Below are positions 38,553 to 48,092 of a DNA stretch of 64,000 bases, in pieces; position 1 is the first letter of the stretch; each line of letters starts with the position of its first letter. The translations under genes were made by a program, and so were the position numbers. This stretch comes from Mucilaginibacter ginsenosidivorans. Its GTDB lineage: Bacteria > Bacteroidota > Bacteroidia > Sphingobacteriales > Sphingobacteriaceae. The notes beneath the pieces were generated by a model. The model saw nothing but the letters and a program-made list of their open reading frames with translations, made no database searches and was not told where the DNA came from. The stretch lies in NCBI RefSeq assembly GCF_007971025.1, contig NZ_CP042436.1, positions 1,984,001-2,048,000 on the forward strand, written 5' to 3'.

Positions 38553-39110
38553 TTACATTTGAACCACCTGGGTCCTTAAAGTCTCAACCAATGCACCAAC
38601 CGAGGCTATCAGGTTTGATGGCAGGTGATTCTTATTAGCGCCCTTTACCAGGTCATCTACAAACGCATCGAAATCGGCGCTGGTAGCTTTGCCGTTCATA
38701 CGGTTATTCACCGCTGGGTCGTGCGCATCGTGCATGTTCATACCGGCGTAGGTATAACTTTTAGAACCGGTGGCAACGGCCACAAATGTTGTCAGGTTGT
38801 CGCTCAGTTCAGCGAAGCCCGACAGGTTACCAGCGGTTACTTCAGACAGCAGCACAGTAAAATGCCCGTTAATGCGGTTGTCGGCAGCAATAACAAATAT
38901 GGTGCTGTCTATAACGCTCCGGATACCCAGGCGGCCCTTTTGTATCATCATGCCCGGATTGGCAGGATCGGCCACCATGGTACTTCCGCCCAACGAGTCG
39001 TATAACGTAGCCTTAACGGGCGTTGGAGTTGATTTTTTACTGCACGCCGAGAAAAATGAGATAGCCATCAGGCTGATCATAATAACGGCTAAGAATGGTA
39101 CTTTTTTCAT
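38553..39110 (-). CDS. Lipoprotein with a truncated-haemoglobin-like domain
   Basis: A protein of 185 aa with a lipoprotein signal (MKKVPFLAVIMISLMAISFF, then SACSKK with the lipobox Cys near residue 23). From residue about 35 it follows the group 1 truncated globin pattern: TLYDSLGG, IDSTIFVIAADNRINGHF, YTYAGMNMHDAH and a C-terminal helix. It could bind haem in the cell envelope. An insertion of about 25 residues separates the LGG motif from the first helix. The proximal His assignment is uncertain. It follows a small membrane protein gene by 11 bp in one operon. Confidence 0.65.
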   Translation of the reverse strand: MKKVPFLAVIMISLMAISFFSACSKKSTPTPVKATLYDSLGGSTMVADPANPGMMIQKGRLGIRSVIDSTIFVIAADNRINGHFTVLLSEVTAGNLSGFAELSDNLTTFVAVATGSKSYTYAGMNMHDAHDPAVNNRMNGKATSADFDAFVDDLVKGANKNHLPSNLIASVGALVETLRTQVVQM

Positions 39111-39121
39111 AATAATTGTTT

Positions 39122-39550
39122 TTAGAGTATGTGTTCGATGAATTTGTAAACTTTATAAGTGACCGATGTTTTTGCTACCGGGCAACTGCCTGCCAGGTCG
39201 GCCTCTGTCGGTACAAAGCGCTCGGCGTTCATGTGGAAGTCGGATTTGAAGTTGTTCACAATCTTGTCTCCACTTGTTTTGATGGGGAAAAATGTGAACA
39301 CCACTATACGGCTGTCGGGGTTTACCAGTACATGATCTATGCCTTTTTGGTGATACATCCAGGCCGAAATTTTATTGGCATCGTCCTGGGTTATTGGCTG
39401 TTTGATGTCTATCCTGGCCATCGTCTTTGAGTAAGGCCCCAGGGCTTTCGGGCGATAAACCCAGTAAATGTGAACCGCCAGCACCACCACCAGGAACAAA
39501 AAGACAGAAACGCTGTACAGCGCTATCTTTTTAATGGTTTTTGTTTTCAT
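39122..39550 (-). CDS. Single-span membrane protein, unknown, paired with the globin-like lipoprotein
   Basis: A protein of 142 aa from the ATG at 39550 (MKTKTIKKIALYSVSVFLFL), with one N-terminal membrane helix at residues about 8-30. The periplasmic part includes ARIDIKQPITQDDANKIS and VVFTFFPIKTSGD. I do not know the family. A late cysteine (GSCPVAKTS) is the only one in the mature part. The gene is 11 bp upstream of the globin-like lipoprotein gene, so the two products probably act together at the envelope. Confidence 0.6.
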   Translation of the reverse strand: MKTKTIKKIALYSVSVFLFLVVVLAVHIYWVYRPKALGPYSKTMARIDIKQPITQDDANKISAWMYHQKGIDHVLVNPDSRIVVFTFFPIKTSGDKIVNNFKSDFHMNAERFVPTEADLAGSCPVAKTSVTYKVYKFIEHIL

Positions 39551-39829
39551 AAGGTGAGTTTTTAGTTTTTGATTAAGATTGTTATTTGGTAGAGTTACGC
39601 AGGGAATAGCCATGCGGATTTCGCCGCCGCCGAACATTCCAACAACCTGGGGGAGTTAAAGCGCTTTTATAGCCGATAATGAATAAGGCCGTGCAGCCTC
39701 ATCCCGAAAATAAATTCGGGCGGGAGATAGGTACACCGTTAAAACACGGTAACAATTGGGTGTTTTAACTGTTGATTGTAACAGGTGTGTTACCATATAT
39801 TGTACTTGCCCCTTTATACCCCAATTTTT

Positions 39830-40132
39830 ATGGCAGTATTACGTCAGGTTTCGTGTGTTACAAAGCGGAACTATTATTTTGATCCCCATGAGATCATCAA
39901 AAGCTTTGGAGGCGAGTATCTCGGCTTCCCCTGGGAGTTGCCCGATTATATGGTGCTGCATTACATTAAAACCGGCATGGAAAAGTATTATGTACAATAC
40001 GGCGGGCGTAAAATAAAGATCGTTGTAGCGTCGCACAACGGTAAAGAATACCTTAAAGCCGAAACGGATGACTACAGCCCCGATACCTTGCTGGCCCTGC
40101 CCGATTGTGATGTGCTGAAGGTGGTAAGATAG
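39830..40132 (+). CDS. DUF3892-like small protein
   Basis: A protein of 100 aa from the ATG at 39830 (MAVLRQVSCVTKRNYYFD); an earlier start is possible but the upstream sequence reads through repeat-like DNA. The pattern of a short conserved start, an aromatic-rich middle (WELPDYMVLHYIKTG) and the late VVASHNGKEYLKAETDD suggests the DUF3892 group, of unknown function. It stands alone between two minus-strand operons. Confidence 0.5.
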   Translation: MAVLRQVSCVTKRNYYFDPHEIIKSFGGEYLGFPWELPDYMVLHYIKTGMEKYYVQYGGRKIKIVVASHNGKEYLKAETDDYSPDTLLALPDCDVLKVVR

Positions 40133-40231
40133 ATTTTCCGAAGGCCTTTCAAAATATATAAAACCTTATTTAGATAATGAGAAGGTATTGATTTGTGAAA
40201 GGCAGAGCTGGCGAATATTAAAGATATCAAC

Positions 40232-40259
40232 TCTGATTACCAGCCTCTAATCACTAACC
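40232..40259. repeat. Heptamer array beside the stop of the membrane protein gene
   Basis: Units read TCTGATT, ACCAGCC, TCTAATC, ACTAACC. On the gene's own strand this is GGTTAGTGATTAGAGG, the same GTGATTA vocabulary that follows other stop codons in sense orientation. Confidence 0.65.
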
Positions 40260-41812
40260 TACAACACCTTATACAATATCCAGTTATCTGTCTCGTACAC
40301 TTTTTGCACGTTCAGGTTACTGTCAGATTTTTTGATGGCAGGCAGGTATTTGTTATTCAATTGCGTGTAACCGGTAAGCGGGTTACGGTCGGTAGCAATG
40401 AGTATATAATTAACATATTTTTCCGGGGCCTCGCTTGCACTCAGGTAGGTTTCCTGGTAAGGCATGGTAAAGCGCTGGATATGATCCGAAAATGCCACAA
40501 CCGGGTAAGCTACAGCATCATCGATCATAACCTGCTGCTCTAACGGCAGGCTGTTAATGAACGATGCCATCTCTTTATTTTCGGCCTGGCCGTCGTCGGG
40601 CGTAGCGTGGAACAGGGTATTTACAAAGTCCCGTTCCTCAAAAATAAAGGAGTTCTTCAAAAAGAAGTAACCGGTAACCAGTTGTATCAGCACAATGACG
40701 GTCAGCAAGGTTTTCATTACGCGCTGATTCTCGTGCCGGTGCCCCCTGAATACGATACATAAAAGCGACAGCACCAGGAAGATGAGAAAATACTCGTGCG
40801 CCAGGAATATCTTATCGTATTTTATCTGCAGGAACTCCACAAAGGCAAAAGGGGCGGCAACGGTAAGTATCTGGTAAGTATTATGCCTGAACAGGTAAAT
40901 GGCCACCACGATCATAGGGCAATACAGCGCAATGCTTGCCGTAACCAGCGGTGATATCTGCGACGATTGATAATGTACAAAACTCGTTGCCTGCTCAAAT
41001 TGCAGCTTCTCGGTCAGCACTGTCCACGTTGCGTAGGGGCTGTCCAGGAAGTAGTCGAGGTCGTTGGCATGCGTCAGGTTCAGCATCTTAAATATAGCTA
41101 TCGACGCAAGCGGCAACAGGAATATGATGATATATATTGCAAACGTTTTATTGATGAGCTTACGCCTGAGTGCCGGCGCGTTAAAGCTTTGTACCAGCCT
41201 GAAAATAGTTTCCTGTTCGCTCAGGTTAAGGCTCTGTGTGGCGATGAAGAGCACCAGCGGGATGAAAAACAGGGTGAGCCAGATAAACTTATAATCGCAA
41301 AAAACCAGCACCACCAGGCATATACTGGCAATGGAAACGTGAAAGGTGGTGTTCGATTTGTAGTACCTGAGTATATGATAAAAGAACAGGAACAGGAAAA
41401 TAAGCACCAGGTATATCGACTTACCCGAACATGCGGTATATAAAAGTCCCGGGTGCAGTGTAAACAGCACCAGCAGTATCAGCATGTAAAAGTCGTCGTG
41501 ACTGCGCTTGGTAAGCGTATGTGCCATGATATAGAACAGCAGGGCGGTACCCACCGCCGATGCGAATATGGGGCCCAGCAGGAAGCTTTTGAAGGAAAAA
41601 ATGAACGTACCATAAAACGGAAGGATGGGGGCGGTAAGGCCCATCACCTTCAGGCGGTTGCCCAGGCCCTCGATCAGTATTTTGTTTTTTTCCGAATAGA
41701 AAAGTGCCTCGAGGTTGTGATAACCCAGGTTATGCAGGTACACACCAATAAAAATGTAGTAGCCCGCCAGCAGCAGCGAAAGAATAATGAGATATAATGT
41801 TCTCCTGTGCAT
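40259..41812 (-). CDS. Polytopic membrane protein of the exopolysaccharide operon
   Basis: A protein of 517 aa with about ten membrane helices between residues 5 and 400 and a soluble C-terminal part of about 110 residues (DDGQAENKEMASFINSLP). The overall plan resembles GT-C type or polymer-handling membrane proteins, but no catalytic motif is obvious. Its start overlaps the stop of the GT2 synthase by one base, so it is the last gene of the kinase-BcsB-GT2 operon and probably takes part in making or exporting the same polymer. Confidence 0.6.
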   Translation of the reverse strand: MHRRTLYLIILSLLLAGYYIFIGVYLHNLGYHNLEALFYSEKNKILIEGLGNRLKVMGLTAPILPFYGTFIFSFKSFLLGPIFASAVGTALLFYIMAHTLTKRSHDDFYMLILLVLFTLHPGLLYTACSGKSIYLVLIFLFLFFYHILRYYKSNTTFHVSIASICLVVLVFCDYKFIWLTLFFIPLVLFIATQSLNLSEQETIFRLVQSFNAPALRRKLINKTFAIYIIIFLLPLASIAIFKMLNLTHANDLDYFLDSPYATWTVLTEKLQFEQATSFVHYQSSQISPLVTASIALYCPMIVVAIYLFRHNTYQILTVAAPFAFVEFLQIKYDKIFLAHEYFLIFLVLSLLCIVFRGHRHENQRVMKTLLTVIVLIQLVTGYFFLKNSFIFEERDFVNTLFHATPDDGQAENKEMASFINSLPLEQQVMIDDAVAYPVVAFSDHIQRFTMPYQETYLSASEAPEKYVNYILIATDRNPLTGYTQLNNKYLPAIKKSDSNLNVQKVYETDNWILYKVL

Positions 41813-43656
41813 TACCTTATCACGTTTGTAGCGCTGTTTACCTTACTCAGGCCATGATTGGTCTTTTCCCAGTAAAACGGTTTTACAACTAACTGATATA
41901 ATCCCTTATAAGCCGCAGCCGAATGCATGAGCCAGTAAACCGGGTTGGCAATGGCAAATAAGATCAGCTCGTAAAAACGGCGTTTGAAAACGGCCATCAT
42001 ATTGACATAGATCATCAGGATATTACCTACCATCAGGTTAAAGATGGACACAAACAGTACCCAGTCGGGGAAAAGCTGCTTGATAGACGATATATTAAAT
42101 ATAACATACGCCAAAAAGACGATCAGCAATATCGGGTACACAAGAAACGTAACAGGTGTGGCGCCCACAAAAAAGTTGAACCCCAGGAACCCGCGCCAGC
42201 CGATCTTTTTGATCAGCCGCACCGGGTTGCGCATGTGCACCAGGTAGGTTTGCATATACCCTTTTATCCACCTCGACCGCTGGCGTATCCAGTTAATAGG
42301 CTCGTTATTGGCCTCCTCGTAGGTGGTGGAATTGACAATAGCAACCTTGTAGCCTTTGGCATACGCACGTACGCCCAGGTCGGCATCCTCGGTCACATTG
42401 AAAGGGTCCCAGCCGCCAAGTTCAACCAGGGCGTCTATTTTAAAATGATTGCTGGTGCCGCCCAGCGGGATAGGGATATCCAGGGTATCAAGCCCCGGCA
42501 ACATATAGTCGAACCAAAACGAATATTCCAGCGTGAACATCCGCGTCAGAAAGTTCTCGTTGCGGTTAAAATAGTTCAGTGCGCTTTGTATGCAGATGTA
42601 GTGTTCCGGCAGTTTATTAAAAAGCGTTACCACCTTTTTAAGTTGGTCGGTATCCGGGATATCCTCGGCATCGTAAATGGTCAGGTATTTGCCCCTTGCA
42701 AAATGCAGCCCGTAATTACATGCCTTCGGTTTGGTTTTCGGCATGTGGAAAGGGACGATGATCACCTCGAAAATCGCCGGGAAATCCAGGTTGCGCACGG
42801 CATTCAGTGTTTTCTCGTCATCCTCTTCTATCAGCAGTTTAACGTCGAGTTTTTCGCGCGGGTAGTCTATGCTCTGCAGGTTCCAGATCAGTTTTTTTAT
42901 CAGCTTGTCTTCCTTATAAACCGGTAGCAGGATCGTATACACAGGCAAGTCGTCATCGTGCAGGTGTTTCAGCTCATGCTTGGTAACGGCCTGGTACAAT
43001 TCGAACCGTGAACCCACCAATGATAAAAAAAGCTTAAAGATAATAGCCACCAGGAAGAACAGGCTGATGAGCACATTCAGCGTGATCATCACCGTCTTGA
43101 AATTTAACACGGCGCCTGCTGCTATACCACCAACCAGCAGGAAGAAAAATACCAGCTGCGGCCCGGTAAAGGTGGTCAGTGCCGAACTGTTCGGGTCGCG
43201 GTTGAGCAACTCGAATACCGCCGACTTGACCTGTTTTTCGCCAAGCAGTTTATGGCTCAGCCAGGTAATGTCAAGGTCGTCGGCTATGATGATCTCCGGC
43301 TCGCGGTTGTAAGTCATCCGCACAAAGTCGATCAGTAAGCGGTCGGTCGGGTCGGCCATAACGGTCACCACCTTATTGTTCTCGATCCGGAGGGGGATAG
43401 CGAGATGAGCGTCGGCAAAATCGAGCTCTATCTCCTTTATCACATCTTCATCATATTGCTGGTCGCGTATGGCGGTAAACTCATAGCCCGCATTATTCAT
43501 CGACCGGCCATAGTTTTTGCGGGAAATGTAGCCGTAACTAAGGGCAATTTTCAGGAAAGACTGTTCAGTTTTTGCTGAATAATCTTCAATGCGTATCCGA
43601 TCGTTAGCTGATATAAAACCATCCTTTACCAGAAGTTCAGGGACCGAAATTGCCAT
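41812..43656 (-). CDS. MshEN-GT2 membrane glycosyltransferase (cellulose-synthase-like)
   Basis: A protein of 614 aa. Residues about 1-140 resemble the MshEN (GspE N-terminal) domain, with LLVKDGFISANDRIRIEDYS and LKIALSYGYISRKNYG. Two membrane helices follow (about 165-210). A processive GT2 domain has DAEDIPD (DxD), TEDADLG and the QRSRWIKG motif (QxxRW). C-terminal helices follow. It would polymerise a beta-linked polysaccharide and export it. No PilZ domain is present; MshEN domains in other proteins, including NfrB-type synthases, bind cyclic di-GMP, so this domain may be the control point. It lies between the BcsB-like gene and the membrane protein gene. Confidence 0.85.
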   Translation of the reverse strand: MAISVPELLVKDGFISANDRIRIEDYSAKTEQSFLKIALSYGYISRKNYGRSMNNAGYEFTAIRDQQYDEDVIKEIELDFADAHLAIPLRIENNKVVTVMADPTDRLLIDFVRMTYNREPEIIIADDLDITWLSHKLLGEKQVKSAVFELLNRDPNSSALTTFTGPQLVFFFLLVGGIAAGAVLNFKTVMITLNVLISLFFLVAIIFKLFLSLVGSRFELYQAVTKHELKHLHDDDLPVYTILLPVYKEDKLIKKLIWNLQSIDYPREKLDVKLLIEEDDEKTLNAVRNLDFPAIFEVIIVPFHMPKTKPKACNYGLHFARGKYLTIYDAEDIPDTDQLKKVVTLFNKLPEHYICIQSALNYFNRNENFLTRMFTLEYSFWFDYMLPGLDTLDIPIPLGGTSNHFKIDALVELGGWDPFNVTEDADLGVRAYAKGYKVAIVNSTTYEEANNEPINWIRQRSRWIKGYMQTYLVHMRNPVRLIKKIGWRGFLGFNFFVGATPVTFLVYPILLIVFLAYVIFNISSIKQLFPDWVLFVSIFNLMVGNILMIYVNMMAVFKRRFYELILFAIANPVYWLMHSAAAYKGLYQLVVKPFYWEKTNHGLSKVNSATNVIR

Positions 43657-43739
43657 TTGTAGTTGTTATAATTTATTAGTTTGCCTTACTTAAATCCTCC
43701 TTAAATAACAGGATTCCAGGCCGGCATATTTTTAAAGGC

Positions 43740-43773
43740 CCTTAACCATTGGAGAAGGGTTGGGATGGGGCTA
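43740..43773. repeat. GGTTGGGATGGGGCTA element at the BcsB-like stop codon
   Basis: CCCTTAACCATTGGAGAAGG followed by GTTGGGATGGGGCTA. The final CTA is the TAG stop of the BcsB-like gene on the minus strand. The layout (short hairpin, G-rich run, stop codon) matches the element at 21503-21527. Confidence 0.6.
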
Positions 43774-45828
43774 ATCATTGAACAGCTCCTGAGATTTCTG
43801 CACTTTCGATCGTACATACAGGAACGACATCAGTATCAGCACCAGGATACCCAGCAAAATGTACAGGTTGTAAGTTTCCCAGAAACGCGTCAAAGCGCTT
43901 TTACTATCAAAATACTCCAGGTTCTCGCTCGATTTATTGATGTTGAACAGGTATTTATTGCCATTCACATCGGATATGCACATGTTGCTCGACAAGGTCG
44001 ACAATTGCTCGGTGATCGATTTGGATGCAGCCAGGAATGCATCAGACTGCTGGCTGCCGGTAGCAGTAATAACCAGCACGGCATTATTGCTGCGGCCATA
44101 AAATATCTGCGCCAGGCCATTTGAAACCGAGTCCGAAAGCCGGTACACCTCTTTGTTATTCTCATTATTGAGTATCCTGAATTTTTGATTGAACCGTATC
44201 GGCGCATCCGGCATTTTATCTATCAACGGGTCATGCTGCGACAGCAGGGCGACAATGTTGTACTTTTTCAACTCAGCAGCGCCTACCTTGTCCGAATACG
44301 TAAACTCGGGGAAGTTATTGGCATTAATGTTATTGTTCAATTCATAAATGATCTCGCCCAGGGCCGAAGCTGCATATTTAGCATATTCCTTGCTGATGAC
44401 GATCAGCGTAGTGCCGCTGTTAAATGCCTCCGGGTACTGGTAGAAACTCAGGTCATTCGTAATGAATGGGTTCTTCGATTCCAGGTACGATTTGTCGACA
44501 TCTATCTCCGCGAAGAAGTTGGTGAACGAGTTGATACAGTTGCCGCTGCTCGGGTATATCCTGAACTCGGCTTCCACCGTATTATACTTATGGTGCTGGT
44601 ATCGGTTAATACTTACCGATGTGTTCAGCTTACCGGTGGCGTCCAGCCTTTCGCTGCTGATGAGCATGCCATTGAGGTAGATATTGAAATAACCGCGGTC
44701 ACCAGGTGTCAGGCTGCTGTAGTTGGCCACAAAATGCAGTTCAACCTCTTTCGGTGTAAAGCTGAAGTCGCTGTTCTTGAAGCTGTACACGTTGGTGAGC
44801 GAACCGATACCCGACATAAAATTAGGTGCCCCGCCTATCTGGCGCAGCGAAAGCCTTGTGCGGTTCTCCTCTACCGTTTTGAAGAAATTGTTTTGGGCAT
44901 TTTGTATCAGCAGGTATTCGCCGAACGACGAATTAAGGATATTCATGTTACCCAGCGCTGTTATTGTTTTTTCATAGCCGGCATCATCTCCGCCGGTCAC
45001 AAATAATATTTCACCCGGTACCGTAACGGCCTCTTTAACTTTTGCCTTACCTTTTGCTACCGAATCTTCGTACGTAACCAGCGCCTTTTTCAGGAAAAGT
45101 AATCCCTGGCCCGGCTCGGGTGTAACGTTTATCAATTGCTTTTTGTCTGCCTGCAGGCTGCCCCATTTGCCCACCATAATATAGTTGCGCACGGTATCGG
45201 GCAGGGCATCTTCCTGGTAAACTTTAATATCTTTATTAAGCGTCTTTTTCAAACGCGAATAGGCCCAGGCAACGGCCTTCAGGTCGTGCAGCGAAGGGTT
45301 AACCGGGTAAACTATCGCCCGTTTCGATTCAAAACAGTTGCTGATGTTTACATTATTAAAGAAGTTGGTATTCGTTTTTACAAGCGACAGGTAGGAATAA
45401 TCCTTCACCTTTACCCACATGGCGGGATTGTCCAGGTCCTTACATTTATCGTCGGATACGGTGAGCAATGTTTTTACCTGCACCTTTAAAAACTTGTCGG
45501 CCGGCAGGTCCTCCGGCGTCAGGTTTATGGTTATCTTTTGTACCGAATCTTTGCTCAGGCGTGCACTGTAAGCTGGCCTTTCGTTGATCACGACGTTTAC
45601 AAATGAGTGGTCTTTGATCAGCGCCTGCGACGGCTCGATGTAAAGCACCAGTTTGCTCCCGTTCATTTCAACCAGCGGGCTGATCTTCAGGTAAAACGCA
45701 CTGGCGCCTATCATGCCGTAGATAGGTTCATCGTCGTGCCCCATCGCTTTGAACGATACAATGCTTTGCGCCATTGATGCTGTACTCAACAGTAGTGCAA
45801 GAGCTAAAAGGCTTAAAAATTTATTCAT
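43771..45828 (-). CDS. BcsB-like periplasmic polysaccharide synthase subunit
   Basis: A protein of 685 aa with a signal peptide (MNKFLSLLALALLLSTASMA), a large two-lobed beta-rich periplasmic region (jelly-roll-like carbohydrate-binding and flavodoxin-like domains, for example NFAEIDVDKS) and one C-terminal membrane helix at residues about 652-672 (LYILLGILVLILMSFLYV). BcsB anchors the synthase and guides the growing chain in cellulose secretion. The synthase gene follows downstream after 114 bp, so the pair replaces BcsA/BcsB in a related polymer system. It cannot be said whether the product is cellulose. Confidence 0.82.
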   Translation of the reverse strand: MNKFLSLLALALLLSTASMAQSIVSFKAMGHDDEPIYGMIGASAFYLKISPLVEMNGSKLVLYIEPSQALIKDHSFVNVVINERPAYSARLSKDSVQKITINLTPEDLPADKFLKVQVKTLLTVSDDKCKDLDNPAMWVKVKDYSYLSLVKTNTNFFNNVNISNCFESKRAIVYPVNPSLHDLKAVAWAYSRLKKTLNKDIKVYQEDALPDTVRNYIMVGKWGSLQADKKQLINVTPEPGQGLLFLKKALVTYEDSVAKGKAKVKEAVTVPGEILFVTGGDDAGYEKTITALGNMNILNSSFGEYLLIQNAQNNFFKTVEENRTRLSLRQIGGAPNFMSGIGSLTNVYSFKNSDFSFTPKEVELHFVANYSSLTPGDRGYFNIYLNGMLISSERLDATGKLNTSVSINRYQHHKYNTVEAEFRIYPSSGNCINSFTNFFAEIDVDKSYLESKNPFITNDLSFYQYPEAFNSGTTLIVISKEYAKYAASALGEIIYELNNNINANNFPEFTYSDKVGAAELKKYNIVALLSQHDPLIDKMPDAPIRFNQKFRILNNENNKEVYRLSDSVSNGLAQIFYGRSNNAVLVITATGSQQSDAFLAASKSITEQLSTLSSNMCISDVNGNKYLFNINKSSENLEYFDSKSALTRFWETYNLYILLGILVLILMSFLYVRSKVQKSQELFND

Positions 45829-45841
45829 TTGGTTGCAGGTA

Positions 45842-47188
45842 TTAATTGATCACATTAAATTCTACTCTAAAATAATTGCCATGTTCGTCGCTGCGGTAAG
45901 TAAGCTCGCCGCCCATTTCCTGGGTCATCAGCTTGGCTATCGAAAGACCCAGCCCAAGCCGGCTCTCCACATGCGCCGAAGCATCATTTAAAGTTTTTAA
46001 TTTGTTGAACATCATATCCAGTTCATCCTGGCCTATAGCGGTGCCTTCGTCAATTATCTCAAAAACAAAGCGCTGGCGCTGCAGGCTGGTAACCACATTA
46101 ATGCTGTTATTGGTTTGTGAAAATTTGATGATGTTCGATAGTAAATTCTGGAATATCTGCCCGGTAAATACACGGTCAAGCTTCACGTTCAGGGGCAGCT
46201 TCAGAATATTGTCCACCAGGTGAATATTCTTCATCTGCGCGGTTTCAACCAGGCCGCGGTAAACGTGCATCACTTCCTGGTTAATGTCAAATACTTCCAT
46301 GTTGAACTGCAGTTCGGGCGACTCGATCTCGCGCACATCCATCAGTTTGCTTAACATGTACTGTATTTTCTCGGCCGATTGGCCTATGTATCCCGTAAAT
46401 TCTTTCTGATCGGCGCTTAGCCTGTCCTCTTCCTCTTTGATCATGTTGTTACTCATGATGATGGATCCCACCAAGTTCTTCAGGTCGTGGCCCGCGATAT
46501 TAATAAAGCTGTTCTTTTGCTCGTCGAGCTTGCGCAGGCGCTCGTATTGCATATCGATGATATGGTTTTTCTCGCTGATGTCCCTGTTTTGCGCCTTCAG
46601 TTGCTCGTTCGATTTTTCGATAACTATCTGCTGGTGTACCTCGCGTAATATCACCTTATGCCGTGCATTGGGGATGAGGCATGAAATAACCAGGATAATG
46701 AAAAAATACTCGCCGCCGTTACTGATGAATACGTCGATGGTCGATTCGCTGAAAAGATTAAAAAACAAAGCCAGCATCAGCAGCGATAGCAAAGCCTGTA
46801 TAATGGAATTGACCGGTTCCCAAAAAACCTGCATGTTAAAAAACAATACTACGGCTGCATAAAGCAGGAAGTAAATGTTCAGGTTGCCGGGATTAACGAT
46901 TGTGCATAACAATGCCGATGTGACCGACATCAAAAAGAATGCGGTATGGAGTATAATGCGGTGGTTATAGTTTTTACTGTGCAGCCATTGATACAGGATA
47001 TAAAGTATCAGTATGATGATAATGCGGACGATGAAAAACTGCAGGAATATATCGGGCGCGTAAATAAAATCGGGGATGCTGAATAGCCAATAAAGCAGTA
47101 TGATCGTCCAGATGATATTGTTGGTTTGAAACCATGCCTTTTTTGCGATTTCCCTGGCAAATTCTTCTTTGGTAATTTGAACGAGCAT
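45842..47188 (-). CDS. Membrane sensor histidine kinase
   Basis: A protein of 448 aa. Six membrane helices (residues about 22-185) form an N-terminal sensor region, followed by a coiled-coil linker (about 190-235). The HisKA region has the phosphoacceptor His in INIAGHDLKNLVGS, and the HATPase_c domain has NLLSNIIKFSQ (N box) and GLGLSIAKLM (G box). First gene of the exopolysaccharide operon, 13 bp before the BcsB-like gene. No response regulator is adjacent. Position suggests control of polymer production. Confidence 0.88.
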   Translation of the reverse strand: MLVQITKEEFAREIAKKAWFQTNNIIWTIILLYWLFSIPDFIYAPDIFLQFFIVRIIIILILYILYQWLHSKNYNHRIILHTAFFLMSVTSALLCTIVNPGNLNIYFLLYAAVVLFFNMQVFWEPVNSIIQALLSLLMLALFFNLFSESTIDVFISNGGEYFFIILVISCLIPNARHKVILREVHQQIVIEKSNEQLKAQNRDISEKNHIIDMQYERLRKLDEQKNSFINIAGHDLKNLVGSIIMSNNMIKEEEDRLSADQKEFTGYIGQSAEKIQYMLSKLMDVREIESPELQFNMEVFDINQEVMHVYRGLVETAQMKNIHLVDNILKLPLNVKLDRVFTGQIFQNLLSNIIKFSQTNNSINVVTSLQRQRFVFEIIDEGTAIGQDELDMMFNKLKTLNDASAHVESRLGLGLSIAKLMTQEMGGELTYRSDEHGNYFRVEFNVIN

Positions 47189-48042
47189 TTATTGGGTTTT
47201 CTTAGTTTATAATAGGATTCAACCAGTCGTTAATTTAGCGTGAATTATAGTAAAAATAATTGAAAAACGCGTGGTTCTCAACAACGTTTATTAACATCCT
47301 GTTAAGTATACTGATGCCTGTTACCGCGCCAACAGGTGCTGAACCCGCAAAAAACGCGCCATGGGGCAGGTAATTAGAGATAAAACAGCCGCAAAAACCG
47401 GGCAACGGGGTTAATAACTCGCGGGTTGGTTTTAATTGTGGTAACGATGTAAGGTACAAGAATGCCATTGAAGCTCCTGATTTTCAATTATTAAAGCAAC
47501 ATTAATTTAAAAGCACAAGATTTTCCGCCGCGTTTAAAAAATGCCGGGCCGGGCATTGTTCCGCCCGAAAAAAAATCCGCGGCGCCGGCCAAACTTTAAA
47601 AATGTGAGGTGTTATACGAGACTAAGGCGGTGTTTTGTTACCATTTTGGGGATTTAAATAACCATAATTACCCGTTGACTATCAGCATGTAATGAAAATG
47701 GCGCTCAGCCGTGCCAAATAAATATTATCCGAAAACAGCCCGTGCCGGCGCTTTTGCACGGTTGTTTGCCGCATAAGCTACGATGCAAAACGGGTGACCG
47801 GTAAATTGCAAATTATCAAAACATATACCTTAGGCGTAACGTTACTTATAAAGCGTGTGGTATATAAACTAAATGGATCGTCCCGCTCAAAAGCCCCCGG
47901 TTTAATCAGCAGTTGATAAGCCGGGCGGCTGCACGAATAGTGACCCTGAATTCTCCTTTCTCCCTGGTGGTATTACCCCGTACATAAGCCTGGTTACATG
48001 AGAGATGCGCGTGTTCCCGGGCAAAATAATAAAATTCGGCAC
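47189..48042. other. Long intergenic region without a supported gene
   Basis: Over 850 bp between the kinase gene and the desaturase promoter. A 77-codon minus-strand frame at 47235-47468 has no protein-like features. Hairpins are seen at about 47541-47558 (AATGCC, then GGGCATT) and 47898-47930 (CCCGGTTTAATCA with TGATAAGCCGGG). No tRNA, known small RNA or repeat family was recognised. The length is unusual for this gene-dense region, so a regulatory RNA or the replication origin cannot be excluded. Confidence 0.4.
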
Positions 48043-48076
48043 TTGACGTAATCATTATATTAAATCGTTACCTTTG
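48043..48076 (+). promoter_or_regulatory. Promoter of the acyl-ACP desaturase gene
   Basis: TTGACG (48043-48048) and TACCTTTG (48069-48076), separated by 20 bp, match the Bacteroidota -33/-7 consensus closely. The predicted transcript starts near 48083, about 10 bases before the ATG. Confidence 0.8.
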
Positions 48077-48092
48077 CACCCTATTGTACAAC

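Noticed and set aside
47235..47468. 77-codon minus-strand frame in the long gene-free region
   Set aside because: Composition is not protein-like, there is no promoter or family signature, and the start lacks support.
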